From: Pyxicephalus adspersus
Lineage: Eukaryota > Chordata > Amphibia > Anura > Pyxicephalidae
NCBI RefSeq assembly: GCF_032062135.1
Contig: NC_092861.1
Span: forward strand, 117,561,365 to 117,625,364
Direction of reading: 5' to 3'
DNA length: 64,000 nt
Below, one piece after another: positions 11,005-23,177 of the stretch. Numbering within the stretch: position 1 is the stretch's first letter; the number at the start of each line of letters is the position of its first letter. The notes beneath the pieces are model-generated. The model saw only the letters and a program-made list of their open reading frames with translations. It was not told where the DNA came from and searched no databases. The position numbers and the translations under genes were made by a program.

Positions 11005-13005
11005 GATGTGTGCTCCAAGACTTTACATTCAATGATAAAATAAAGGGAGTGTAGGTCAAAGAGGAATGTAGAGTAAAGGGGTCCACTTTAATTTGTAGTT
11101 CTTGTGTTTCCAAGATCGTTTGTGCCATGGGGTCTCTGGAAGCCATTGGTAAGGTATATAGGGGAGAGATAGCAAACTGATTGTATTAAATATAGTTAGT
11201 TGATCAGATGGTATGGAAGACTCTCTGGTTGAAGCACATTGGATCTACAACCAATATTTGGCCAACTAATAGTAATATGCGTTCAGCAAACTCAATAAGC
11301 ACAAATAGGAAGCATTTACCTATTCTAATTAGTTTTTTCTCTTGTGCACTACTATACTGCCTCAATGTTCACTGGATGTTGAACTGTGTAACCTAGACAC
11401 AATAACATTTCTTTGAAGCTTCCAATTGCACCACCAATACAATTACAAGAGTTGTTTGCACCACCAATAATTTGCTACTATTTGGGTGGACATATACAGT
11501 AGGTTCACATTCACCTTTATTGTTATATGCATTATCTATGTACATTTACATTGGGCTTATGTTGCTTTTTTATGTGTTTTTGTTTCTAGTGGTGCTATAT
11601 TTTATACTTATATAAAATACACATATTTGTATACGTTTATTTTTTGTGTATTAGTCGTATCCCTGGTTTGAAGACTTTTGGTTGAAAAACGAACTGTCAG
11701 CTACTGCTTTTCAACTATTTTGCTGACAACCCCTTTGTTGTGCAGTTGCAGTATGGTTCTTCCTCCATCTAAGGTAATGCCAGATGTGACTTGTTGCTTC
11801 CAGAAGCCATGCTCCAATTCACCACATCCACAGACTCTTGATAAAATGGTTCCCAGCTGCTGCCATTTATTTGGGAGTGCAGTTGAGCCCGCACTAGAAT
11901 GCTGCAATCAACTGCAAGTCTGAAGAGCATTTAGGCTATTTTCAGACTAGCTGTGAGGTTGTTGTGTGGTTACTGCAACGTACTGCTCTAGTACTAATAT
12001 AGCATCAAGATGCCAAGATCGACAGATATTTTTTGCCCCTATCAAAAAGAACAAAGTGCTTTTATTCATGTATTAAAATAAATACAATTCAAAATTAGGG
12101 TTTACAATAGTTTAGGAATGCATAGTATATAGGTGTATGCATAAAAAAGGAAAAAAAATTAAATGAAATAAACACTCGTAACCAAAGTCATAACCAAAAC
12201 CACAATACAATTTATTATGTGCAAAATACATAAATGTCACAAGGTACAGTTAAACGCAGGAAGGCTCATCTACTTTACGCAAAGCTGACCAATCTCATAA
12301 GTCACCTTTCACCTGATACAGATTGAAACATAACTTTATGCTTTGCTTTATTACTGAATACACAAACTTTTTTTTCAGTTTTTTCCTTTTAATATTAAAA
12401 GCAAACTACATACCAGATAATGACTATAAATAATTAGTGTTTTATGAAATCATAGAAGTATCTTGCACAATCTTAGTAAAATTCAGGGTATGTTCCAGCA
12501 ACCCATCAATCTCTTCCAATACATTGTGTGAGATGTCTGAGCCAGCAGACCAATACAGTACTGTTACAAACCTATATTACAATTGTGTCACTTTCTACGT
12601 CCTTCCTATCTGCTGCTACTCTTGTCAAAGACCTTGTCTGACTTTTCTCCCAGAATCCTTTTCAGTGTTGGTGCAACAAAACATATATGAGGGACTTGCA
12701 GTGGTTGCATCTAGGTACAGATTACAAACCTTTAACAATTCTAATTCTCTTGGCACTGCATTATGAATTACTAAAAATGGAGTTATGGATATGTTGTTTT
12801 CCATAGATGTGAATAAATGGTGTGAGCTATAGAAATGAGTGTAAAATCATTACTAAATAGTATTTTAACTCTTAAATTGCATGCCACTGATTTCCCATAG
12901 CAACTTTCAACAGTAATGGCTGCAAGCTATTGCTCCGTTTGACTTCCTATACAGTGGACCATTGCTTGTACAATGAGGATCACCATGGTCTATTCAGGTT
13001 TCTAT
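11005..13005. other. Gene-less stretch
   Basis: The ORFs here (for example 11678-11923 plus, 12437-12766 plus) have no recognisable domain, no flanking splice context that I can support, and stop-rich surroundings. I see nothing assignable. Confidence 0.6.
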
Positions 13006-13130
13006 GTAACAGGGTGACAATGCAGGGGCACAAATGTAGGGCAGGGACAGAGTGTTGTCACCCCAAACAAGGAATTGAATGCCAGGATTATTTTAATGAC
13101 GGCTGCAGATTTAAAAATTGAAATTACATT
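13006..13130 (+). repeat. Unassigned dispersed repeat, copy 2
   Basis: GTTGTCACCCCAAAC, CCAGGATTATTTTAATG and GGCTGCAGATTTAAAAA follow the same order as in 9124-9290. The ORF 12930-13121 overlaps it and is not a gene. Confidence 0.55.
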
Positions 13131-15470
13131 AAAATGATAAAACTCCATTACTGGGTTTACATCTATTCTAAATACATATTTAAATGAATCTCTTTCTCAA
13201 CACACCCATGAATTAGCATTAGTTCAGGGTCAACATTAACCAAAGACACATAATTGTGAATACATGGGTACGATAAGGAACAGGGTCTGTTAGTAATATT
13301 AATTACTGATTAAGTACAATAAATCCACATTTCCAAGTCATAGTTAACATAAGTATATAAAGTGAAGACATCAGTGTAATATACAAGGCCAGCACTTAAT
13401 AACACTGTACGAGACAGGCTCGGGATTTCTGTCCTCAGCACTTTTGACCAGTAATAATGTTTGAATGAAATGTGAGTACATTTGTTGAAGTCAGCAGTAC
13501 AAATTCTGTGGGTTTATTAAACGCTAAGTAAACTGAATCCTAAGAACTAGCCATGGAGTGATAGGAATGATATTATTTTTACTAGGGGCCTTCAAACTCA
13601 TAAACTTGCAAAATAGTGATGGGCTGTGCTCTCACAATAATGGTTTGTGGTGTCAAGAAAACTTCAAATGTATGTAATAAGACAGTCTATGTCTTCTTTT
13701 ACTTGAAGATACCTTTTTAATTTAAAATAAAACAATACTGCAGGTATGAAGTGAAGGCTCCTTAGGACACCAGGTGCTTGCATATTATACCTGCAGTTGT
13801 TTTTTTTCACTTTTATTACAAATTAATAAATACAATAATAGATTTTGCTGCACAGTAGGATACATTTCCTGCATTTTCTTACAACAGACAAATTGCTGTA
13901 TTTTACAATAGTAATCCCACTTCATCATGTGAATAGTATCTTGTGTTAAACACAAGGTACGTTGTGCTCATCCCGATTGGACTCTCAACATGGTTCAAAG
14001 TGAAAAACATGTAAAATTCCTAACAATGCAGTGTAGGTTGTTCACCATTCACATCTGCACTGTGGTGAATCATAGTACAGGTGAATTAGGTTTCACTGTA
14101 TATACATTGGGGAGCAATTCATACCGCACACATATTCTGCTTTTACTGGGCATTGTAGTAACCCATCTTAAGTTTTGTTTTTTATTATACTCAAGTTAAC
14201 CAAGTATACACAAAACCAAATTGTAATATGCAAATCATTCTGCAGATCTGCTCGTCAACAAGCCATACATCTCCTGGATAGATTGAAAATTTCAGTGTCT
14301 GAAATTTTAGTGTTAAGTATGTAAAAATGACGCAACATCAAAAGAAGCGTCTGCTCCCTTCTGCATTACACAGTGAGTGCGCCCATTAAATTGCCCATAT
14401 AGCATATATACTTCTATATTCTAATTTAATGATTTAATAAAGGCATTAGGCTGTTCACTTATGAAAGTGAATTATCACTCTGCAAGAGATATTTGTTTAG
14501 CTAAGTGAATGTGGTAAAACTGTACTTTGTAAAGGATACCAAAGGAAATCTGTATGGACAGTTGAAGTGTGCAGAGCTTCACCTTATTTACTAAGCTAAG
14601 TGAAATATCCCTTGCTAAGTGATAATTCGCCAACTATTTGAGAAAAATTTAGGTAAATCACCTCCAATGTTTCAGGTATGCAGTAGTAACAAAAGCGTAA
14701 CAGAGCAACACATGCACAGTTCTTTGTTTTATCATCGTCCTTCACTTGCACATTACACCTTAATTTTACTTCTGTCTTTCCTGCAAAAGGCAAACACAGC
14801 ATGTAACAGACTCCTTTTGACAGCAAAGACACAAAAACACATACATGATCAACCCGCTAAAAACATTATAAAAATACGTATCAAACAATCTCGTAAAGCA
14901 GAAATTGCCAATGACAATTTGCGTTACATAAAGTAAAAATACAAAGTCTACTACAACATATAGATGGGATACTCTAGAGCCAGCAAGAGATATTCTTTAT
15001 ATATTAAATGTTAAGTCACATGCATATTACTGACCTATAGATAAAATAATATGAAATCCATACAGTTTGCCTGAAACTGCCATAGAACTCTATGCATGTA
15101 TCTAAAATGAAAAACTAGTCATTTTTTTTGTTATTTGTTTTCTGACGTTTAAATAATATATATAGATTGCTGTGATGCACTGCATCAAACAGGCTTGTCA
15201 AACAAGAGCTGGAAAATGGGAAATATCCAGCAACTTCATAGATACTTAGACATCGAAAGGTAACATTTTGGCATATTTAAGTAGTGTGTTTTATAAACCA
15301 AAAGCTGAAATATAAAGAATCGTATTCTGCACAGATGTTACAAGTTGTCCCTAAGAAGCATATTTGAAGTATTTACATGATTTGATATGAATAAGTACAG
15401 AACATATCATTTTACAGTAGATAGTATGGAATGCATTTCCATATACATGATAGGATGACATCAGAGCTCC
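13131..15470. other. Gene-less stretch downstream of RIN2
   Basis: AT-rich sequence with scattered short ORFs and no conserved block I can recognise. Confidence 0.6.
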
Positions 15471-15474
15471 CAAA

Positions 15475-15790
15475 TTAAAGGGAAACTATAGAATCAGACA
15501 AATTTGTGAATAAATCAACTGAAAATGAATGTCCATCTAAAAATGTTCTTTTTTTAATTAGATTGATTGAGGAAGTGTTAGAAGCTTTGTTTCTTTTGCT
15601 ATCCAGGGTTCCACAAGTGAGATTTTCTCTGTTATATTCGACAGGGTGACAGTATGGGAACAGAGAGTCAGGCAGCATTAAAAAGCATGACAGGGGTTCT
15701 ATTGCCCTATAAAAAAAAAAAAAAATCATTTTGGTATGTGTTGCTGTGTGAGATGTTCTCTCCCTTACCATTCTGTAAAGCTGTTGTCAC
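15475..15790. repeat. Probable diverged dispersed repeat
   Basis: Contains AGGGTTCCACAAGTGAGATT and a GGGAACAGAGAG block with an A tract. It resembles, on the opposite strand, parts of 50030-50240 (AACAGGAAG, GAGAGGAAAG, TAGGGTTAAC). The 98-residue minus-strand ORF here is therefore unlikely to be a gene. The similarity was judged by eye only. Confidence 0.35.
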
Positions 15791-15799
15791 CTGGAAATG

Positions 15800-18187
15800 T
15801 ATCCATCAAAGCCCATAAAAAAGTTCTAAAAGTTCCCCACTCAATCCAAAACTTAAAAATGTCTGGACATGCACTTCAACAACAATAATCCAAAAATGTG
15901 TGCTACCATTAAAAATGTGTTTTCTGATATGATTTGCATATGGTGGCAGCACTCTCTATAATAGAATAAATGCAAATTAAAACACATGGTGCAGAGTAAA
16001 ATGGGCACAAACATGCCATTCAACAAAGGGAACCTGTTTATTCTGCTTCTAAGGTCCTACAGTTATATCTGGACACCACATATCCAGACTGTATCTCCTG
16101 TTTAGTAGTAATGTACAATGAGTGTAGAATCTTAGCTGCTCCTCACTGACAGAACAAATTGATCAGCCTGCTCAAAGAAATCCTTGATGTGGTTTGTGCT
16201 TTATTTACAAAGTTCATTTTATGTGGTGCTGTATATACTCTCTATTATCTTTCTAGAGGAAAGATCCGGATATTGCTATAGAAAATAAAAACCTAAAACT
16301 TTGCACAGTAAACATGTAATAATACGTAAACCACATAAAAATGATGGGTAAACATTACATAATAGCTGACAATGTCATGAACTATATTATACTATAGTTT
16401 CCTTTTAATGCTAATGATTGCAGAGCCTATTAGGATAAAATGGAGAAATCAAGGTCCCCAGCAACCACATCAACATGAAATATTAGTCTGCTGTGAAATT
16501 AGTCTTTAATATCTTTTCTAGGCAGTTTTACCTTGCTGGCATGGCAGACTTACACTAATGCCAACTGCCTGGGCAGTCACTGTCAGCTAGATCAAAGGCA
16601 TGCGACCCCCACAGACTCAAACCTCAATGTGAACACTGAATTCTTATAGTTGCCAAATGTGCAGAGACAGTCTGTAAAGAACGTTCTCCCTCAGGGGCCC
16701 ATAGCAATGTCATAATGACACTAGGGATCACAAAATAATGTTTCCCAGGCCCTTTCTTTGTAATCCTTATATGATACATACATATGTTGTGTATTGTGTT
16801 ATTTACATATTCCTAATACAGGCTTTGTATGAACAAATGGAATCACAATCCCACCGAGCAAGGACTGAACAAGGAGGAATAATATTCTAATACAATAATA
16901 TATGTCTGATATCTCAAGTTTGGATTTTGAACTCGAGCATTGCAATCAGTTGTCAGCCTCTGAAAGAGGAAGTAGTGAAGATGTTTTACCATTGCTAAAC
17001 AATTTCAAAGTCAAGTGCAAGAGTAATGGTATATGTGTTAAACACCTATCCATACAATAGTGCCTGCCTTGTAGAGTTCAGAACAGCAATACAGGAATTT
17101 TGTTCTGAACAACTGCAAAATTTAACAGGGGAGTGAGCCTAATGCTGGTTGGTAAAAGGGCATCTTTTTCTCAACACAGTAAAGTAGCATGTCAAGTGGC
17201 ATCATTTTTGTTTTGGGGATATTAAATAATGCTCCATGACCCAATCAGCATTTAAATATATAAGTATTCAGTGTGTGTCTGTGTGTTGGGCTGGCCATAC
17301 ACATATATATTGTGTTATATGTATAGGAACGTGTGCACAGGTGTGAAAAGACCCTCAGTCATTCCACTGAAGCAATATTAAATTAATGCTGGATCATGAT
17401 AGGTATTGGGAAAAGTCAATCAAGAAGTGTTATATTTTATATTTGTGTTTATAAAGGTAACTAACCTACAATTATACAGGTTTTCCCAAGTGTTAAGACA
17501 CAAACATCTGAATCAGATAGAACCCATGTCAACTAATTTTGTCTAGTGATAACACCAAATTTATTGGATTTTAAACTCCATTATACCAAAACCTAAACAC
17601 CACAAATATTCAGGTTACCTTATGACCCACAACAAAATAGCTGCTTTTTTTAACGTAAATTATAAAAGTACATGATATATACATTATAAAAAAGGTGAAT
17701 TTCATGCCTAACTCACAACTTCCGAAATGTACAAGTATGATAAGGCTTACAATATGTGTTTTTGATAGAAATTTCAGTGCTGACAAATACTTGTATTTCC
17801 CATACACTTAACTGTGAACAACAAAAACAACCCGTTTGATAAAATAAAAAAAGATGTAGGGAAGATTTTGTGGTCCTTTACACCGTTACTCTCCATTTGG
17901 CTTTACCATGTACAAATGCCAACCACAGATGCCTAAATACAATGACCTCTAAGTAGAGGATTGCATCTTTCTTCGCATGTCCACAGCTCAAAGTGATATT
18001 GTGGGGAGCAAGGAAAGCTCACTGACACACAGTCAGTACTCCTCCAGGTCCTGACTTCCAACATTTTTACAGTTGTAGAAGAGTACACAGAATGCCCAAC
18101 AAATCAATATTCTGCCCTTGATTGCAATTACCCTAACGGGCTGCCATTCTGAGTGCAAAACCAGCCATTCTAAAGCAGTGATGGCTT
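15800..18187 (-). other. RIN2: 3' UTR and immediate downstream flank of RIN2
   Basis: Follows the RIN2 stop codon on the minus strand. Candidate poly(A) hexamers are near 17558, 16200 and 16038. No repeat family is obvious, in keeping with a retained UTR. The end of the transcript cannot be fixed from sequence. Confidence 0.5.
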
Positions 18188-18520
18188 TCAGAAATCTGCA
18201 TCTTCATCGCTCTCATCGTCATCATTATAGTTGATGAGCCCCTGAGGGTCAGTATTGATGCGTTTGTATACAAAATGAAAGACTTGGAGGTTTGGTCGAC
18301 TGTGAAGTTCAGCTTTGATTTTTTGTGGGTATGTGTCTTCGCTGAGCTGCTGCCAAGTTTCATCAATGTAAAGGAAGAGGCCATAATTTTCAGGGTCCTT
18401 TACATGAAACCGCTGGGCACACATTTGACAAACGTCTTCTGTTGTGGTGTAAGGCCTAACGATTAGTGTCTTGCCAGTACATCCATTATCCACCTCTTGT
18501 AGGGCAACCCTCAAATAATT
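18188..18520 (-). CDS. RIN2: RIN2 terminal coding exon: Ras-association domain and stop
   Basis: The acceptor is TTTCCATTACAG and the exon enters in phase 0 and runs 110 codons to a TGA at 18190-18188. It begins NYLRVALQEVDNGCTGKTL, then RPYTTTEDVCQMCAQRF, LFLYIDETWQQLSEDTYPQK and VFHFVYKRI. This is the Ras-association domain, a ubiquitin-like fold that binds active Ras. The tail after KRI, NTDPQGLINYNDDDESDEDADF plus stop when read in two parts, is strongly acidic and unlike the mammalian end I remember, so the last 20 or so residues have diverged. The 3' UTR continues below 18188. Minus-strand AATAAA hexamers occur near 17558, 16200 and 16038, but which one is used cannot be told from sequence. 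Confidence 0.96.
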   Translation of the reverse strand, partial: NYLRVALQEVDNGCTGKTLIVRPYTTTEDVCQMCAQRFHVKDPENYGLFLYIDETWQQLSEDTYPQKIKAELHSRPNLQVFHFVYKRINTDPQGLINYNDDDESDEDADF

Positions 18521-19830
18521 CTGTAATGGAAAGAAAAGAAACAAATACAGAACGTTACTGATTTACATTTTAACCAGGGCACATGTCTGTATAGCCAATA
18601 TAACCCAAGGGACAGACTACACACAGATTATGTTGCTGATTATCAGTAACATCTTGTTGTGTATAATGAAAAAGTGGATGCTGGCGCCATGCCTACCACA
18701 ATCATCAAATTTGCTCTAAACAACTTGAAAGTAACTGCTAGCGGTGTATGGTGACAACTTGTCCTACTCTTCCAGGGGTCAAATCAGTATGAACTGATGC
18801 AGAGTGAGCAAACTGCCTATTTTATTGTCTCCACAATCAGCCTGAGTGGCTATGATGTTCTGTTATTATGATATTAAGAGCCATGTAACATGGGGATTCT
18901 GATGTTTGTAACAAATCAGTAATTCCAGGATTGCTAAGACTCAGCTATTCTCAATTAAATAGTCTATGTAAAATTGCTCCCCTAAATAATCAAAATACTG
19001 CACAAATATAAGTGAATGACTCTCCTGCATGACTGCCGCTGCTGATGTGTTGCTAGACACACAGTTGCCCATATGATGTGGTTAGTAATTCTTTTGACAA
19101 CAATTTAGTAAAGCATGCCATACCTCACTAATAATGAAACAGATAAGTGATAAGCATACTTTAACTTGCTAAAGTTGGTCACACATGTTTTAATTTTTAA
19201 CCTCTATACAACTGTGTTTACCAACACTTAATTGGTGTGAGGATTTAAACAATGCATTCTATTACAATACAATCTGGTATACCAGATTGTATTAAACTGT
19301 AAAGTGTATGTAGAGCAAACAATGCTACAACACATAAGTCATGGGCTACGTACATGCTCAGGGCCGATATCAGACGAGAATCTGGTGTGTGTATAGCGCC
19401 CGTCATCCATCGTCCGAACGACCGTCTTGGCGGATCCACGGACGATGGACGACGAACGGTCTTAATGGCAGTGAAGGAGGAGAGTGCGCAGCGGGGTACC
19501 GCTTTGTCCTTCTCCCCCTCCCCTCTCCATAGAGAAGAATGGTGCTGTATGTACAGCACTCGTTCATGTATTGTGCAGTCTGTTGTTGGAAAGGATCATG
19601 AAACATCCTTTCCAACAACAATTATTGCATGTGTGTATGCAGCCTACTTTCACTCAATTAAAAAGTTTTCATGTTGCCCCAAATCACACGGAATGTGCAG
19701 GAATGTTTTCAACCGGGACATTTGCAGAGAAAACTTACAGAGGTTTCAGGACTACTTGCAAAAGTTAAATCAAATAAAAGGTTTGAATTGTATTCAATAT
19801 AATGGGTATAATGTATATTGTAAATACTAC
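18521..19830 (-). other. RIN2: RIN2 intron h-terminal
   Basis: A 1.3 kb GT-AG intron holding one internally deleted hairpin MITE (19344-19645). That insertion accounts for the ORFs on both strands there, which are not coding. Confidence 0.85.
19344..19645 (-). mobile_element. Hairpin MITE copy 5, internally deleted
   Basis: GGCTACGTACATG at the left runs straight into GGGCCGATATCAGACGAG, so the outer arm of the first hairpin is missing compared with 42965-43301. The remainder (GACGATGGACGACG, GCTGTATGTACAGCAC, GTTGGAAAGGATC stem, GTATGCAGCC end) is intact. It lies in the last RIN2 intron. Confidence 0.85.
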
Positions 19831-19994
19831 CTGGAAGTCATCAATAGATGGAATGGTCCTGTTTGTAGTTCTCCTCTTGTGCCATTGCTTTAGTGTGTCT
19901 CTGGTCTCTGAATTTAGCAATCGAGCTGCTTGTTCTTCCTGAAAATTCTTTATTAAAGAAAGTGCCCCGTATGCACTTGTCAAGTAATAGCCTC
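19831..19994 (-). CDS. RIN2: RIN2 coding exon h: end of VPS9 domain
   Basis: A 164 nt exon with acceptor CCTGTAG and donor GTAGTA (19830-19825), phase 1 to phase 0. It reads GYYLTSAYGALSLIKNFQEE, then QAARLLNSETRDTLKQWHKR and RTTNRTIPSIDDFQ. The YYLT motif supplies the Tyr and Thr that in Rabex-5 are needed for nucleotide exchange, and both are present. The remainder links VPS9 to the Ras-association domain. The donor GTAGTA is weaker than the others, but the exon boundary after DDFQ matches remembered RIN2. Confidence 0.97.
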
Positions 19995-22210
19995 CTACAG
20001 GGAAACAAGAACATCATGTAAATACACAGCTTATAACAATGTGATTGGGTTTATTTAGGTTAACAGACAGGTTACTTATATACATAAGGCGATTGTAAGA
20101 GCTAAACCAACACTTTCTGTAGGGTATGTGTAGTGAAATCAGCAAATAATGAGCATCTGGAGCCTTTAAGTGAATTGAGAAGCATGCTTGATCATCCTAG
20201 AACTGGCAAAATCACACTTGCATGTCTGTTTCTGTTATGTAAGTCTAAATGGTATGCTTTTTCCTATGGTGCGTGCTTATATATATCTGATTCAGCACCT
20301 AAATGCTGGACTTCATGCTTTGTATACTTACCATGGGCAAGAAGCCATTGTAAAGCACAGTTGTTTGCATACATCAACCTAATCTAGTTGGTGTTTCATC
20401 CAGCAACGTTCTACAGGTTCATCACTGCAATGGTGGCCTTACTACCAAGTTCAGAGCCAAGCTCTACCTTTCAAGATAAGATGGCTATTTAAATAAAGCC
20501 CACCAAGCACTTTACATTTGGAATTAACAATCTCTATATGTCCTTAGTTTGTATCCAATCAGGTAGGACCTTGCATCAAATGCAATATTCTATTCAAGTG
20601 CTGGTTACGAACATAACAATTTCCTTTCAATATTTATATAAATATATTTAGTTTTGCCTTTGTACATATTTATTTCCCTCTCTGTCATTAATGTTTCCTA
20701 GTTATCTCTGGTTAGCAGGCCCTGTACTATGAAGTATTTCATTATGCCACAGGACAGTTTCTATTTGCAGGCATGGGGTAGACAAGTTCAGGAAGGGAGG
20801 ATAAGGTTCCCTTCGGTTATCTGAGACAAACCGCTCTCAACAGGATGGAACTATTTAGCTAAACGTAACCATAATAACATAGGAATTCTGTAATGGAAAA
20901 AATCAGCTGCAGAAAATAATGTTCCTCAGTATAAAAAACACACACAGTTACATAGCCTTCCTCTTAATGGCAGCAGTACAGAATATTATCATGGTTTCAA
21001 AATCGTACATATTTCAGCTTCCAAACTGCTATGTGACAGACAGGGACACAAAGAACCTCCATCATATGCAAACTAAAAATGTTGGACAACTTTAGATTTA
21101 AACCTCAGTGCTTTAATATCAGAATTTATAGATCTCAAATGAAAAAAAGCCATTAGGACAGAAACAGTCTGAAGTTTTGTTTATTGTTTGAACAGATTGT
21201 GCTAAGCATTTGTAGGTTACATTACCACTAACAGTGTGTAATTACATTATTCTGCAATGTCCTAACATAACCGAGGTGTGATTTCTATGTTGTACCAAAC
21301 ATTTACATTGCATTTATTTTGGTCCAGTGTACACTATTAGCACAGTTATAAAGAGACTATGGTACAAGAGAAGCTAACTTATTTGGTTTGCATTCTGTTC
21401 TTAAAAGATCACATCAGATAAGACTGAATGTTTTTGCTATGGAGAACTGAAGGTTCTATATGCACCAGGAGTCCTTAAAGAAAATCAAATCAGACTTATC
21501 CATTTACCCAGAGCGGTGGTTGTGGGAAGGCCTATAAAAGTTTGTTTTTAGTAAACCTGGGTTCACTATTAAGTTGCTGGAAGATGTGAAAGAAGGCATT
21601 TGAAGGTAAAGGTTTTCATAATTGTAGAGAATCTTGGAAACAGAGACTGCAAGAATGCTCTATAATGCAAATAATGACAAAAGGAACTAAAGCAATGCTT
21701 TACTCTTTTCCCTCACATATCCTACTATTGGTTCATAATATATAATAATTTGTAAAACAACCCAGCTGACCAATAGGCAAGGTATGGGACATGCGCCTTT
21801 TGTCCTTGTTTATTTCCCAGTATTTGCAATCCCTTATTTTTGCATACAAGTGATGAACACTAAAAGCCACCCAGCTCTTATATTATGCAGGGGAGCTTTA
21901 CTGCACCATGAATTAACTAAAAACATGGGCATTTGCTGGTCTATATTCCTCTAATGGAAGCACTGCAAAGTTAGGTCAATATATTGTGAACCCCCCATTA
22001 ACTCATACAGATTTTTCAAGTACTCTGGATGGGTTACTACTAAGCATTGACCTTTCCATTCCCTGGTCTGTTAACATGACACTCCTTCAAAAACATATGA
22101 ATGGCCTACATGTGCATGAGCAGTACATGAGTTGAAAATATATCATATCATTTCTGTTTATTGCTCATTTACACTATTGTTTAACTAAAAGGATTTTGAT
22201 CAAAACCTAC
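19995..22210 (-). other. RIN2: RIN2 intron g-h
   Basis: A 2.2 kb GT-AG intron between the two VPS9 core exons. I see no repeat family or conserved block in it. Confidence 0.85.
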
Positions 22211-22342
22211 CTTCTCCATGCAGCAGAGCTGGGTCCAACAACTCCATCATGTACTCAATTTCAGTGTCAATTTCCAGCATGTCACACTGAGCGATGACGT
22301 AAGTTAGAACTGGCAAAAAATCATCAGCTCCATACATCCTTC
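22211..22342 (-). CDS. RIN2: RIN2 coding exon g: VPS9 catalytic core
   Basis: A 132 nt exon with acceptor CTTATAG and donor GTAGGT (22210-22205), phase 1 to phase 1. It encodes RMYGADDFLPVLTYVIAQC, then DMLEIDTEIEYMMELL and DPALLHGEG. The ADDFLP element holds the Asp and Pro that, by analogy with the Rabex-5 VPS9 domain, contact the Rab5 switch regions. Both are intact, so exchange activity is expected. The intron separating it from exon f is only 529 nt, the shortest in the gene here. Confidence 0.97.
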
Positions 22343-22871
22343 CTATAAGACAAATACAATATTTATATATTATTACATAAACATTTTTATATTTTCCTGT
22401 AGCTGCAGCCCTTAAAGGTAAATAGGCACAATCATTAAATAAATATCTGCCTTCAATAATATTTATTGCTGTGTGTGTCTTCACATGGCATATTTCACTT
22501 CTCTTCCTCTTCCTCTTCCGTCATTAGGTAGAAAATAAGGGAAAACTACTCCAGCAAAGACAAAGGCAGCAAAATAAAAAAGCAGAGGTTCCAACCTATC
22601 CTATTTAATGCTTCTTTGTACAAACATTGAAATTACAGTATGAGTAGTGCAGATAATAATGTCTCTTTTTTACCTAAAACACATTCCATGAAATTATTAT
22701 TATGTTTTCAGTATTCTTGAGCTGATTTACAAATAGAGCAAAGGGATAGGAGGCCACCCAGCTCCACCCATCTAAAAAGACAGAAACATACTCTCCACTA
22801 TTTTTCTACAACATTGCTTAAGTGAGGCAATCACAAGAATACTACCACAGTTGTATCAGAACTATGTGTAC

Positions 22872-23177
22872 CTGAGTTATTCTCCATGCAGGTATAGATG
22901 AGTTTGCAGATTCTCAGCAGCAGCATGACTTTCTTCTCTGGAGAATACATCTTTTGCATGGTACACAACTTAATTTTGATCTTTTCCACATCCACAGATT
23001 CCGGGGTTGGGGTGAGAACCCCCAGTTCCTTAGGGGTTCTCTGTTTAACTAATAACAGGTTCTCCTTCAGCTGCTTCCATGAGCCGTCTGCAGTACGGAA
23101 GTTCTTTAGCATGTTTTCTATATAACCTTTCAGTGGCTTTAATATACATTTGTGCATTGCTTTTTCCAGGACTGCAT
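22872..23177 (-). CDS. RIN2: RIN2 coding exon f: RIN-homology region into VPS9 domain
   Basis: A 306 nt exon with acceptor TTTTTCAG and donor GTACAC (22871-22866), phase 1 to phase 1. It starts DAVLEKAMHKCILKPLKGY, continues through DGSWKQLKENLLLVKQRTP, and ends MYSPEKKVMLLLRICKLIY then TCMENNSG. This region links the RIN-homology segment to the VPS9 catalytic core and contains the helical layer packing beneath it. Sequence is almost collinear with mammalian RIN2 as I remember it. It corresponds to residues 520-621 plus the first base of 622. Confidence 0.97.

Noticed and set aside
19354..19893. 179-residue plus-strand ORF
   Set aside because: Begins in a hairpin MITE and ends antisense to a genuine RIN2 exon.
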